In this document: positions 25,100-34,041 of the stretch, one piece after another
Layout of the letters: each line of letters begins with the position of its first letter
Numbering within the stretch: the first letter of the stretch is position 1
Origin: DASTSN01 sp035760665
GTDB lineage: Bacteria > Bacteroidota > Bacteroidia > Chitinophagales > Chitinophagaceae
Length of the DNA stretch: 64,000 bases
Reading direction: 5' to 3'
Assembly (NCBI GenBank): GCA_035760665.1
Contig: DASTSN010000069.1
Coordinates: 1 to 64,000, forward strand
Made by a program: the position numbers and the translations under genes
Notes under the pieces: model-generated
Databases searched by the model: none
What the model was told of the DNA's origin: nothing
What the model saw: only the letters and a program-made list of their open reading frames with translations

Positions 25100-26701
25100 A
25101 TGCGACAAACAGATTTTTTAGTTATCGGATCAGGGATTGCGGGTCTTACCTATGCGTTAAAAGTAGCGCAGCATTATCCCGGCAAGCAGGTACTGGTCAT
25201 TACCAAAGCACCAGCCGATGAAACAAATACTAAATACGCACAGGGCGGAGTGGCTGTCGTCAACGACCTGGAGAATGACAGTTTTGAAAAGCATATTGAA
25301 GATACCTTGGTGGCGGGAGATGGCCTTTGTAATAAGCAGGTTGTGGAAATTGTTGTAAAAGAAGGACCGGACAGGGTACGGGAGATCATTGACTGGGGAG
25401 CACGGTTTGATAAAGAGGATGACGGGGATTATAAGCGCGGCCGTGAAGGAGGGCATTCGGAGTTTCGGATTCTGCATTACAAGGATGTTACCGGTAAGGA
25501 AATGGAACGGGCGTTGCTGGAGGCTGTATCCCGGCAACCTAATATTGAATTTGTTAAGCATTGCTTTGTTGTAGACTTAATTACACAACACCACCTTGGT
25601 TACCTGGTCACCAAGTCCACTCCTGGCATAGAATGTTACGGTGTGTATATCCTGAACCTGGAAACGAACCAGATTGAAAAAATTTTGGCAAAAACCACTT
25701 TACTGGCTACCGGCGGTAACGGTCAGGTATACCGCACCACCACCAATCCTTATATTGCCACCGGTGATGGGATTGCCATGGCTTACCGCGCCAAAGGGCG
25801 GATCGAAAACATGGAATTCATCCAGTTTCATCCCACGGCTTTGTATGAACCTGCCGTAAGAGGACAGGCATTTCTCATCACGGAAGCTGTACGTGGGGAC
25901 GGCGGTATTTTACGCAATAAAGACGGGGAAGCCTTTATGGAAAAATATGATTCCCGGAAAGACCTCGCCCCACGGGATATTGTTGCCCGCGCTATTGACA
26001 GTGAAATGAAACGTACCGGTACAGAGCATGTGTGGCTGGATTGCCGTCACTTCAGTAAAGAGAAATTTATTGAGCATTTCCCTACCATTTATGAAAAGTG
26101 TTTATCGATTAGTATCGATATCACGAAAAACATGATACCGGTCGCCCCGGCCGCACATTATAGTTGCGGAGGTATTAAAACGGATGAGTGGGGCAGAAGC
26201 AGTATAAAAAATCTGTACGCCTGCGGTGAGTGCTCCAGTACCGGTTTGCATGGTGCTAACCGGCTGGCCAGTAATTCCCTGCTGGAAGCAATGGTGTTTG
26301 CTCATCGTTGCTACGTGTCGGTTACAGAAAGTGTTGACTCAATTCAGTTCAGAACGGATATACCAGACTGGAATGCGAAGGGGACTACGCAGCCAAAGGA
26401 AATGATCCTGATAACGCAAAGCCTGAAAGAGCTGCAACAGGTCATGAGCGATTACGTGGGAATTGTCCGGAACAATGTGCGCCTGCGGCGGGCAATGCGC
26501 CGGTTAGATCTCTTATGGGAAGAAACTGAACAGTTGTATGAAAGCAGCACACTGTCTCCTCAGTTGCTGGAACTGCGAAATATGATTACTGTTGCCTACC
26601 TGGTTGTAAAAGGTGCTACATTCCGCAAGGAAAGCCGCGGCTTGCATTATAATACTGATTACCCCCAGAAAAGCGAGCTGTTGCAAAATATCGTATTGTA
26701 G
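25100..26701 (+). CDS. nadB: L-aspartate oxidase
   Basis: Flavoenzyme of de novo NAD synthesis, oxidising L-aspartate to iminoaspartate for NadA; 533 aa. The FAD-binding Rossmann motif is at the N-terminus (GSGIAGLTYAL), followed by NTKYAQGGVA, GGNGQVYRTTTNP, QFHPTAL and the C-terminal SCGGIKTDEWG and GLHGANRLASNSLLEA, all standard for NadB over succinate dehydrogenase. The ATG at 25100 begins directly with MRQTDFLVIGSG; the frame is open 48 bp further upstream but that part is not family-like. nadA and nadC are not adjacent. Confidence 0.95.
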   Translation: MRQTDFLVIGSGIAGLTYALKVAQHYPGKQVLVITKAPADETNTKYAQGGVAVVNDLENDSFEKHIEDTLVAGDGLCNKQVVEIVVKEGPDRVREIIDWGARFDKEDDGDYKRGREGGHSEFRILHYKDVTGKEMERALLEAVSRQPNIEFVKHCFVVDLITQHHLGYLVTKSTPGIECYGVYILNLETNQIEKILAKTTLLATGGNGQVYRTTTNPYIATGDGIAMAYRAKGRIENMEFIQFHPTALYEPAVRGQAFLITEAVRGDGGILRNKDGEAFMEKYDSRKDLAPRDIVARAIDSEMKRTGTEHVWLDCRHFSKEKFIEHFPTIYEKCLSISIDITKNMIPVAPAAHYSCGGIKTDEWGRSSIKNLYACGECSSTGLHGANRLASNSLLEAMVFAHRCYVSVTESVDSIQFRTDIPDWNAKGTTQPKEMILITQSLKELQQVMSDYVGIVRNNVRLRRAMRRLDLLWEETEQLYESSTLSPQLLELRNMITVAYLVVKGATFRKESRGLHYNTDYPQKSELLQNIVL

Positions 26702-26707
26702 CTTTCC

Positions 26708-26715
26708 TATCTTTG
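26708..26715 (+). promoter_or_regulatory. -7 element for the acyltransferase gene
   Basis: TATCTTTG, exact TAnnTTTG match, immediately after the nadB stop and 5 nt before the GTG at 26721, implying a nearly leaderless message. Confidence 0.6.
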
Positions 26716-26720
26716 CTGCC

Positions 26721-27602
26721 GTGATATATTACCTTGTTTACGGGTTGTTGTACCTGGTTTCACTGTTGCCATTGCGGGTGTTGTATCTTTTTTCAGATGC
26801 AGCTTATTTCATACTTTACTATGTGGTTGGCTACCGCAAAGCAGTTGTGATGGCGAACCTGGCGCAGGCATTTCCGCAAAAAACCGTGGAAGAACGAAAA
26901 CGGATTACCCGCAAGTTTTACAGGAATTTTTCAGATAATTTTATCGAGTTTATAAAACTCATATCGGCTAAGCAGTCTTTTATTGAACGGCATTTTACGG
27001 GCGATTATTCCCTGCCAATGAAGGTGTATGAGCAGGGCAAACGTTGTGAATTATTGCTGGCGCACAATTTTAACTGGGAACTGGGTTGCTTGGCCACCGC
27101 ACTGAATGTACGGCATTTGCTCCTGGTCGTTTACATGCCGATCTCCAATAAAGTAGTAGACAAAATATTTATGAAAGTCCGGGCGAAAACCGGTGCTGTA
27201 CTGCTACCGGCTACAGATATGCGCAATGCAATAATTCCTTACAGGAATGAACAATATATGCTGGCGCTGGTAGCTGATCAAAATCCCGGAAAACCCAGCA
27301 GCGCTTATTGGTTGAATTTTTTCGGACGTCCCACACCTTTTGTAAAAGGTCCTGAAAGCGGCGCCCGTCGCAGTGACATACCGGTATTGTATTGCAAGTT
27401 TATTAAACCGAAACGGGGATATTATCAGATTATTTTTGAAATGGGTTGTGAAAATCCTGCTTCATTAAAGGAAGGTGAGCTCACCCTGCATTATAGTAAA
27501 TACCTTGAACAGTTTATCAGGGATTACCCGGATATGTGGTTATGGAGCCATCGCCGCTGGAAATGGGAGTGGAAAGAGGGCTATAAACCCGTTATTGGAT
27601 AA
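26721..27602 (+). CDS. Lipid A biosynthesis-type lysophospholipid acyltransferase
   Basis: A 293-aa inner-membrane acyltransferase of the LpxL/HtrB (lauroyl/myristoyl) family, adding a secondary acyl chain to lipid A. It has an N-terminal membrane anchor (YYLVYGLLYLVSLLPLRVLYL), the catalytic H-x4-E motif in AHNFNWELG, and the family blocks ADQNPGKPSSAYWLNFFGRPTPFVKGPE and the C-terminal WLWSHRRWKWEWKEG. The open frame reaches back into nadB, but a GTG at 26721 sits just behind a consensus -7 element and begins the hydrophobic anchor, so it is taken as the start. Converges with the CstB-like gene. Confidence 0.88.
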   Translation: MIYYLVYGLLYLVSLLPLRVLYLFSDAAYFILYYVVGYRKAVVMANLAQAFPQKTVEERKRITRKFYRNFSDNFIEFIKLISAKQSFIERHFTGDYSLPMKVYEQGKRCELLLAHNFNWELGCLATALNVRHLLLVVYMPISNKVVDKIFMKVRAKTGAVLLPATDMRNAIIPYRNEQYMLALVADQNPGKPSSAYWLNFFGRPTPFVKGPESGARRSDIPVLYCKFIKPKRGYYQIIFEMGCENPASLKEGELTLHYSKYLEQFIRDYPDMWLWSHRRWKWEWKEGYKPVIG

Positions 27603-27623
27603 AGGTCCGGAAAGTGTCCTGCC

Positions 27624-29033
27624 CTAATTTAGAACAGCCGTTTCTTTTACAATCTCAACCTTTTCTTCCTCCCTGATTTTATTCCAGCCACCGATAACGT
27701 TGCGGACGTTTTGGATGCCCTGCCGTTTCAGCAGCGATAATGCAATCATACTTCTGTAACCACTCTGGCAATGAACATAAATGTTGTGATGCTCTTCAAG
27801 GTTGGCCATGCTGCCTGGATCTTTGAGTTCTTCAACCGGGATATTGATAGCATCTTTTAAATGACCTTCTGCAAATTCGGCAGGTTTGCGTACATCCAGC
27901 ACAACCAGGTTTGTATCAAAAGGGATATCCATCATCAGCTCATCCGGTTCCACTTCAATCACCATGTCTATTTCTTCCCCTGCCTCTTTCCAGGCTTCAA
28001 AACCTCCAGCCAGGTAACCCTTAATTTTTTCAAAACCCACTCTCGCCAGCCGCACAACCGTTTCCTTTTCTTTCCCGGTTTCGGTAATCAGTACGATGGG
28101 TTTATCGAACGGTAACAAACTGCCGGCCCATTCAGCAAATCGTCCGTCCAGCCCGATATTGACAGAACCCGGCACAAAACCATTTGCAAATACCTGTGCG
28201 TTGCGGGAATCAAGCAGAATGAAGTCTGAATCCAGGGATTGCCTGACAACTTCGATCGAAAGAGGCTGCATCCCTTGCTCCAGCACTTTGTCAAGACTTT
28301 CGTATCCTTCCTTGTTAATTTTAGCATTTATCGGAAAATATTGCGGGGGTTCCGGTAGCCCTTCAGTGACAGCTTTGATGAATTGTTCTTTTGTTTGTGC
28401 CTGTAATGCATAGTTCTGTTGCTTCTCTACACCAATGGTGCTGACCGTTTCCGGCCCGAGGTTTTTTCCGCAGGAGCTGCCCGGTCCATGTGCCGGGTAA
28501 ATGATCACGTCATCAGCCAGCGGTATAATTTTTTTCTGTAAACTATCGTACAGCATGCCGGCCAAATCAGCGGTCGTTAATTCGTTTCCCTGTTGAGCCA
28601 GGTCGGGCCGTCCAACATCTCCTACGAATAATGTATCACCTGTGAAAATGCAGTGATCTTTACCGGTTTCGTCTTTTAGCAGGTAGCACGACGACTCAAG
28701 TGTGTGACCTGGCGTGTGCAAAACACGGATACTGATTTTGCCAATAGTAAATTCTTCCCCGTCTTTGGCAATGTGCACGGGAAAACGGGTTTTTGTTTGC
28801 GGACCATATACAATCGGCGCACCGGTTGCCTTGCTCAGGTCCAGGTGACCGCTCACGAAATCGGCATGGAAATGGGTTTCAAAAATATATTTAATCGTTG
28901 CTTTTCGTGTTGCTGCCAGCTGTAAATAGGAATCAATGTCACGCATTGGATCAATAATGGCTGCTTCGCCCTCGCTTTCAATGTAATAGGCAGCTTCGCT
29001 GAGGCATCCGGTATAAAGTTGCTGGATAAACAT
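27624..29033 (-). CDS. CstB-like persulfide dioxygenase-rhodanese fusion
   Basis: A 469-aa sulfide-detoxification enzyme of three domains. The metallo-beta-lactamase persulfide dioxygenase (residues 1-250) has THFHADFVSGH (H54, H56, D58, H63), HTPGHT and GDTLFVGDVGRPDL. A first rhodanese domain (about 265-360) has ITETGKEKE where the active Cys should be, so it is a pseudo-rhodanese. A second one (about 370-465) has an intact loop HCQSGYRS. This arrangement equals staphylococcal CstB, which oxidises low-molecular-weight persulfides. The ATG at 29033 follows a consensus -7 element; a longer frame adds 26 non-family residues. An ArsR gene lies upstream. Confidence 0.9.
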   Translation of the reverse strand: MFIQQLYTGCLSEAAYYIESEGEAAIIDPMRDIDSYLQLAATRKATIKYIFETHFHADFVSGHLDLSKATGAPIVYGPQTKTRFPVHIAKDGEEFTIGKISIRVLHTPGHTLESSCYLLKDETGKDHCIFTGDTLFVGDVGRPDLAQQGNELTTADLAGMLYDSLQKKIIPLADDVIIYPAHGPGSSCGKNLGPETVSTIGVEKQQNYALQAQTKEQFIKAVTEGLPEPPQYFPINAKINKEGYESLDKVLEQGMQPLSIEVVRQSLDSDFILLDSRNAQVFANGFVPGSVNIGLDGRFAEWAGSLLPFDKPIVLITETGKEKETVVRLARVGFEKIKGYLAGGFEAWKEAGEEIDMVIEVEPDELMMDIPFDTNLVVLDVRKPAEFAEGHLKDAINIPVEELKDPGSMANLEEHHNIYVHCQSGYRSMIALSLLKRQGIQNVRNVIGGWNKIREEEKVEIVKETAVLN

Positions 29034-29051
29034 TTCAACTTGTTTAAAGAA

Positions 29052-29059
29052 CAAAATTA
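29052..29059 (-). promoter_or_regulatory. -7 element for the CstB-like gene
   Basis: TAATTTTG on the minus strand, exact TAnnTTTG match, 18 nt before the ATG at 29033 and downstream of the arsR terminator, giving the gene its own promoter. Confidence 0.65.
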
Positions 29060-29073
29060 CTTGATTTAAAAAT

Positions 29074-29103
29074 AAAAGCGGAAGCCGCAGGACTTCCGCT
29101 TTT
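29074..29103 (-). terminator. Terminator between arsR-type gene and CstB-like gene
   Basis: Perfect 11-bp stem (29074-29084 with 29093-29103, AAAAGCGGAAG / CTTCCGCTTTT) around an 8-nt loop, followed on the minus strand by a T-rich tract. It lies between two same-strand genes. Confidence 0.85.
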
Positions 29104-29123
29104 CTACGCAACTGACCAGGCTC

Positions 29124-29462
29124 TTATCCCAGCAGTTGTTTAATAAAATGGTTTAACTCATCGAATCGCTTGTGATTAACCGAATAGTAAATGAATTTGC
29201 CGTCCCGCTCTGTTTTTACAAATCCCGCTTTTCGTAAAATCGCCAGGTGTTGCGAAGCAACAGACTGTTCCAGGCGCATTCTTACATATATATCTGTTAC
29301 CGTCATTTTACCCTGCTCGTCAATAACCTTTACGATCTGCTGCCTCAGTTTATGATTCAATGCCCGGAGAATGAGAGCGGCTTTTTTTAAATTGTGCAGG
29401 TCAAGTTTTACTGAAGTCGCTGTAGCTGCAACGGGCTCCAATGTTTCAGTGTACATATCCAT
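29124..29462 (-). CDS. ArsR-family winged-helix regulator
   Basis: A 112-aa DNA-binding repressor: recognition helix region RLEQSVASQHLAILRKAGFVKTERDGKFIYYSVN is typical of the ArsR/SmtB family. It contains no cysteine at all, so it cannot use the metal- or persulfide-sensing Cys pairs of SmtB, BigR or SqrR. Its position before a persulfide dioxygenase gene suggests control of sulfide detoxification, but a terminator and a second promoter lie between, so linkage is by position only. The -7 element at 29510-29517 gives it a leader of roughly 45 nt. Confidence 0.88.
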   Translation of the reverse strand: MDMYTETLEPVAATATSVKLDLHNLKKAALILRALNHKLRQQIVKVIDEQGKMTVTDIYVRMRLEQSVASQHLAILRKAGFVKTERDGKFIYYSVNHKRFDELNHFIKQLLG

Positions 29463-29509
29463 AATTTACTTTCCTTAGAACTACTGTGAAGAAAATTGAC
29501 TGACGGATG

Positions 29510-29517
29510 CAAAATTA
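29510..29517 (-). promoter_or_regulatory. -7 element for the arsR-type gene
   Basis: TAATTTTG on the minus strand, exact TAnnTTTG match, 47 nt before the ATG at 29462; the leader in between is long enough to hold an operator. Confidence 0.6.
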
Positions 29518-29586
29518 CAGACCTCTCCCCGTTAAATAAAATGAAAAATCACTATATCGGCTTTTTTTGGGCTTGCAGGCACTTTT

Positions 29587-30264
29587 TTACCGGCCCGGAT
29601 TTTTTGCTGAAGTAGTATAAAAATCTTTGATATACAAAGGTTCTGCGTAAGCGAGGTCGGCAAATTCACCGGCATGAAAACGATTGTGTGAAAATTTTAC
29701 TAATAATGAAGCGTGTAAGTGGATACTCTTAAAAATTGCATTGGCAGAGGTCGTGATTGCCTGAAATTTATCACTTCCGTTCCCGGTGAAAATGATTTTA
29801 CTGGAAACCAGTAAATCGTTAAATGTATCTTTTTGTAATATAAGAGCGCAGGGTGGAAGTATGGGCTCAAGATTTTTTTTATATAAAGCTGTGAATACTT
29901 CCATCCGGCGGGCATCAATCATCGGGCAGACGAAATCGGCTTCGTCGCTTGTAATCGCCGCCGCCATTATTTCCAGCGTATTCACGGTGATTAACGGGAT
30001 CTTCAGCCCATAACATAATCCCTTGGCCGTTGAAAGACCTATTCGTAAACCTGTGTAAGACCCTGGTCCGATACTGACAGCAATGGCCTGGAGTGATTGC
30101 AGGCTGACGCCCGCTGTTTCCAGCACCTGCTTCACAGCCGGTTGCAGCCAGGCACTGTGATCTTTGTGGTTGTTATTCTCCGCCGACTGCACTGCTATAC
30201 CGTTATCCGATAAGCAAATGGATGCGGTTTCAACCGAACTGTCAATGTTTAATATAAGTGACAT
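29587..30264 (-). CDS. tsaB: tRNA threonylcarbamoyladenosine biosynthesis protein TsaB
   Basis: A 225-aa ASKHA-fold partner of TsaD in t6A37 tRNA modification. Family motifs are the N-terminal LNIDSSVETASICL, the central SIGPGSYTGLRIGLSTAKGLCYG and CPMIDARRMEVF. Its ATG (30264) directly abuts the stop of the upstream 3HCDH-domain gene (30265-30267), so the two are translationally coupled. Confidence 0.93.
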   Translation of the reverse strand: MSLILNIDSSVETASICLSDNGIAVQSAENNNHKDHSAWLQPAVKQVLETAGVSLQSLQAIAVSIGPGSYTGLRIGLSTAKGLCYGLKIPLITVNTLEIMAAAITSDEADFVCPMIDARRMEVFTALYKKNLEPILPPCALILQKDTFNDLLVSSKIIFTGNGSDKFQAITTSANAIFKSIHLHASLLVKFSHNRFHAGEFADLAYAEPLYIKDFYTTSAKNPGR

Positions 30265-30894
30265 TTAGTGAATAGCTTCTTGTTCCAGTAAAGGGGCCGG
30301 TGTATATCGTCTGTCTTCGCTGCTCAGCGCCTGCAAAAGCCGGTAAATCTTTTTTGTACCTATTTTTTGTGCCCATTCAAAAGGCCCATAAGGATAATTG
30401 GTGCCCAGTTTCATAGCGATATCTATTTCTTCTTTGGTACTGATGTTTTCGCCCAGCGCAAAATAGGCTTCGTTGATGATCATGCTGATTACCCTGGGCG
30501 TGATGAAGCCTTTCAAATCAGGCGCCCACTCCACAGATTTATGAAAACACTGAAAAACCAGCCCTGCTGTTTCCTTGATCGCATCATTTTTGCAGGAAGC
30601 TTCCAGGGTGTGCTGAGCAAGAAATCCGGGCCAGCCGTTGAGGCGTACAACGTTTTCGGGAAAACCGCTGAGTGTGCCAACTACCCGGTTGATGAGCAGC
30701 AGCGGCGATTTGCCATATGTGATACTTTCAAGTTCTTCGGCATCTTCTTCTGTTAGTACCATCCAGGCAGCCGCATCCCTGTGCTGTTCAAACTCTGTTA
30801 TCTGCTGCACCTGCAGCAGAGCGGTTTCTTTCGTAATTCCATTCGATACCAATTCTGTCAGCTGCCGTTCATCTGCCTTCAACACGATCTTCAT
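30265..30894 (-). CDS. 3-hydroxyacyl-CoA dehydrogenase C-terminal-domain protein
   Basis: A 209-aa cytoplasmic protein. The C-terminal half carries the helical 3HCDH domain (PDLKGFITPRVISMIINEAY, EEIDIAMKLGTNYPYGPFEW). The N-terminal 100 residues keep a shape like a shrunken Rossmann domain but have no GxGxxG, so it cannot bind NAD in the normal way and is unlikely to be an active beta-oxidation dehydrogenase by itself. It is coupled to tsaB. Probably a dimerisation or regulatory homologue; the link to tsaB is unexplained. Confidence 0.8.
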   Translation of the reverse strand: MKIVLKADERQLTELVSNGITKETALLQVQQITEFEQHRDAAAWMVLTEEDAEELESITYGKSPLLLINRVVGTLSGFPENVVRLNGWPGFLAQHTLEASCKNDAIKETAGLVFQCFHKSVEWAPDLKGFITPRVISMIINEAYFALGENISTKEEIDIAMKLGTNYPYGPFEWAQKIGTKKIYRLLQALSSEDRRYTPAPLLEQEAIH

Positions 30895-30959
30895 AGACTA
30901 TTTTTTGCAAAGAAAACGCATAAAGCTAAATTCGCCCTGCTGAATTTTAAAAGCTTTCT

Positions 30960-31340
30960 ATGCAACGAACTATTATTAATACTTCCGATGCACCCGCGCC
31001 GATCGGACCTTATAACCAGGCCTTGCTGTCGGGTGATATGTTGTTTGTTTCCGGCCAGATCTGTATTGATCCTGCTAGCGGCGCGTTAAAAAATGAGGAC
31101 ATAAAGACAGAGACCGATCAGGTAATGAAAAACCTGCAAGCTATTTTGGCGGAGGCAGGGATGAATTTTTCCCAAGTGGTGAAAACAACCATTTTCATAA
31201 CAGATATGAACCGTTTTGCAGAAGTGAACGAAGTCTATGGTCGTTATTTTGACAATACGTTTCCGGCAAGAGAAACTGTACAAGTGTCGGCTCTTCCAAA
31301 ATTTGTGAATGTGGAGATCAGCATGATTGCCATGCGGTAA
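30960..31340 (+). CDS. ridA: RidA family enamine/imine deaminase
   Basis: A 126-aa trimeric enzyme that hydrolyses reactive 2-aminoacrylate and related imines. It has APAPIGPYNQA near the N-terminus, the catalytic Arg in FPARETVQVSALPK, and EISMIAMR at the end. All RidA-specific positions are present. It is divergent from the 3HCDH-domain gene and 31 bp upstream of the GH65 gene. Confidence 0.94.
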   Translation: MQRTIINTSDAPAPIGPYNQALLSGDMLFVSGQICIDPASGALKNEDIKTETDQVMKNLQAILAEAGMNFSQVVKTTIFITDMNRFAEVNEVYGRYFDNTFPARETVQVSALPKFVNVEISMIAMR

Positions 31341-31371
31341 TGTTGATGTAGCAATTTTCGATAATTATGAA

Positions 31372-33408
31372 ATGAATACAATGAAAAAAATTGTTTTTGC
31401 TTTAGCTGCTGTTGCTGGAGTGTATTGTGCTGTTGCCCAGGATGGCTGGATTTTGAAAGCTGATAAAATTGATCCCGCTAATTATTATGGTATTACGGTG
31501 GCCAATGGCATGATTGGCATTGTTTCATCCCCGGAGCCGTTCAAGATCAAAGAAGTGGTACTCAATGGCGCCTATGATCTGTACGGCAGGGGCCGTGTGA
31601 GCAACTTCCTGCGCAGCTTTAATTTTTTGAACATGTACCTGGAAATAGACGGCCGCCGGATTGGTGCTGCAGATGCAGTCAACATGCACCAGCAGCTGGA
31701 TATGCGACATGCGGCCTTTACGGCATCGTTTGATTATAAAGAGGCAGCTACGGTGAGTTATACTTATTATGCTTTGCGCCACCTGCCATACTGCGGCATG
31801 ATTGATGTAACCATTACCCCTAAAAAAGATATTGATATTACGGCTGCTTCTGTGATGGAGGCGCCGGATGCCTTGCGGGATGTGCAAAATTATTACAATG
31901 AAATCGACCGTCCCCATGTAACTATCAGCCTGCTGACATCTACAGCTAAAAGCCCCACCGGTAAATTGCTGTTTGCTTCTTCCACCACCTTTCTGTTTAC
32001 TGAACCGCATGGTGCTGAACCCCGCATTATACATGAAATGTGGGATAATAATATGCACCTGATGAAGTTTAAAAAGAAACTGAAAGCAGGCGAAACCTAT
32101 CACTTTAGTATTGCTGGTGCTTCCATATCCAGTGCACAGCATGACGACCCGCTGAATGAAGCCGAACGTTATGCCATTTACTGCAAACTAGAGGGACACG
32201 ACAGGCTGGTGAGTTTTCATAATAAGGCATGGGACGAGCTGTGGAAAAGCGATATCATCATTGATGGCGATCCCGAGGCACAATTGGCTGTGCGGTCAGC
32301 ACTTTATCACCTGTATTCCTTTGTGCGGGAAGGTACGGCCTACTCTCCTTCACCAATGGGGCTTAGCGGGCTGGGCTACAATGGACACGTATTCTGGGAT
32401 ACAGAACTCTGGATGTTTCCCGCCATCCTGGTGCTGCACTCGGAAATGGCAAAAAGTATGGTCGAATACCGCTATCAGCGCCTCAAAGAAGCTGAACACA
32501 ACGCCTTTGCCCATGGGTATAAAGGCGCCATGTATCCCTGGGAAAGTGCCGCCAGTGGCAATGAGGAAACGCCGGTATGGGCACTTAGCGGGCCATTTGA
32601 GCATCATATCACTGCCGATGTAGCCATCGCCGCCTGGAATTATTATTGTGTTACACAGGATAAGAGCTGGTTGAAAGAAAAAGGGTTTCCTGTAATAAAA
32701 GCCTGCGCCGATTTCTGGGCATCAAGGGTAGAGCGAAACGGCCCCGGTCATTATGATATTAAAAATGTTGTGGCAGCCGATGAGTGGGCAGAGAACGTGG
32801 ATAACAATGCCTTTACCAACGCAGCGGCGAAGGCCACCCTGAAATACGCCACTATGGCGGCTAAAATGATAGGTGAAACACCCGATCCAGACTGGATGCA
32901 GGTGTATAATAATATCCCGATTCTTAAAATGGAAAATGGCATTACACAAGAACATGCCAGCTATCATGGAGAAGGCATCAAGCAGGCCGATGTTAATTTG
33001 CTGGCCTACCCGTTAAAAGAAATCACAGATCCGGAACAAATCAAAAGAGATCTCGCCTATTACGAAACTCGCGTACCGGCAGAAGGTACACCTGCGATGA
33101 CCCAGGCCATCTTTGCCCTGCTCTATGCCCGGCTGGGCAATGGAGAAAAGGCGTATCACTACTTCGAAGACGCTCATGTGCCCAACCAAAATCCCCCATT
33201 TAATGTACTGGCCGAAACGAAAGGCGGCACAAATCCTTATTTTTCAACAGGTGCCGGGGGGCTGCTGCAATCAGTGCTGAATGGTTTTGGTGGCATCGAT
33301 ATTACTCCCACTGGCTTAACTCAAGTGAAATCTGTACTGCCAGAAAAATGGAAAAGCCTTACAATTACAGGGGTAGGGCCGCAGAAAAAGATTTTTATTG
33401 TAAAATAA
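31372..33408 (+). CDS. Exported GH65-type glycoside hydrolase
   Basis: A 678-aa exported enzyme of the GH65 clan (acid trehalase, maltose/kojibiose phosphorylase, protein-glucosylgalactosylhydroxylysine glucosidase). Signal peptide MKKIVFALAAVAGVYCAVAQ; an N-terminal beta-sandwich (about 20-260) precedes an (alpha/alpha)6 barrel with NGHVFWDTELWMFPAIL, GYKGAMYPWESAASGNEETP, and VVAADEWAENVDNNAFTNAA, where the Glu in ADEW is the expected catalytic acid. Two in-frame ATGs (31372, 31381) are possible. Its closest functional relative by motif is the acid trehalase/ATHL1 type hydrolase rather than the phosphorylases, so it probably releases glucose from a glucoside in the periplasm. Confidence 0.85.
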   Translation: MNTMKKIVFALAAVAGVYCAVAQDGWILKADKIDPANYYGITVANGMIGIVSSPEPFKIKEVVLNGAYDLYGRGRVSNFLRSFNFLNMYLEIDGRRIGAADAVNMHQQLDMRHAAFTASFDYKEAATVSYTYYALRHLPYCGMIDVTITPKKDIDITAASVMEAPDALRDVQNYYNEIDRPHVTISLLTSTAKSPTGKLLFASSTTFLFTEPHGAEPRIIHEMWDNNMHLMKFKKKLKAGETYHFSIAGASISSAQHDDPLNEAERYAIYCKLEGHDRLVSFHNKAWDELWKSDIIIDGDPEAQLAVRSALYHLYSFVREGTAYSPSPMGLSGLGYNGHVFWDTELWMFPAILVLHSEMAKSMVEYRYQRLKEAEHNAFAHGYKGAMYPWESAASGNEETPVWALSGPFEHHITADVAIAAWNYYCVTQDKSWLKEKGFPVIKACADFWASRVERNGPGHYDIKNVVAADEWAENVDNNAFTNAAAKATLKYATMAAKMIGETPDPDWMQVYNNIPILKMENGITQEHASYHGEGIKQADVNLLAYPLKEITDPEQIKRDLAYYETRVPAEGTPAMTQAIFALLYARLGNGEKAYHYFEDAHVPNQNPPFNVLAETKGGTNPYFSTGAGGLLQSVLNGFGGIDITPTGLTQVKSVLPEKWKSLTITGVGPQKKIFIVK

Positions 33409-33424
33409 CTTATCTTTAACTGCT

Positions 33425-33976
33425 TTGAGAAAAGTTGCTTCTATACTATTTCTGCTGATCCTGGTCTTCAATTTCTGGGGGTACCGCCTGGTGTTGTCTT
33501 ACCTGGAGAATGCAGCAACTACCCGCCTGGTGCAGCGGCTGGATGCCGGTGATTACGATAAAAGCCAACTGGTGGAAGTAAAAATTCCGCTCAGTCTCCC
33601 ATATTATACCAACTGGGGCGATTATGAATCATTCAGTGGTTCTGTTAACCTGAACGGTGAGAATTACCAGTACGTGAAACGAAAAGTTTCCGGCGATACC
33701 TTATACCTGCAGGTGATTCCGCATACGGAAAAAAACACGATTCAGACCGCAAGGATTGATTACTTCAAAATAGTGAATGACCTGCAGCATGACGGCACCC
33801 AAAAGCAGGGTCAACAACCCACCACAATAAAATTAATGCTGAGCGAATTCCTGGAAAACAACCAGCAGTTTGCATTCGGCTCATTTGAAAACACAACTTC
33901 ATCTTTTAATTTATACCACAGGGATCTTATTTCCCAGTTTGATCCGTTAACACCTGCACAGCCCCCCGAGGCATGA
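33425..33976 (+). CDS. Membrane-anchored/exported protein of unknown function with TTG start
   Basis: A 183-aa protein. The N-terminal helix (LRKVASILFLLILVFNFWGYRLVLSYL) is a signal anchor; the rest is a beta-rich extracytoplasmic domain with SLPYYTNWGDYESFSGSVNL and YVKRKVSGDTLYLQVIPH. No family was recognised. The start must be TTG at 33425, since no ATG precedes the hydrophobic helix; a -7-like TATCTTTA lies 9 nt upstream. It begins 16 bp after the GH65 gene and leads into the haloperoxidase/TonB run, so it may be either the last gene of one unit or the first of the next. Confidence 0.75.
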   Translation: MRKVASILFLLILVFNFWGYRLVLSYLENAATTRLVQRLDAGDYDKSQLVEVKIPLSLPYYTNWGDYESFSGSVNLNGENYQYVKRKVSGDTLYLQVIPHTEKNTIQTARIDYFKIVNDLQHDGTQKQGQQPTTIKLMLSEFLENNQQFAFGSFENTTSSFNLYHRDLISQFDPLTPAQPPEA

Positions 33977-34041
33977 CCATTTTCCCTCCAACACTACCTG
34001 GTCTGAAAATAGTATTTCATTTATCATCTTAAAATTTTAGT

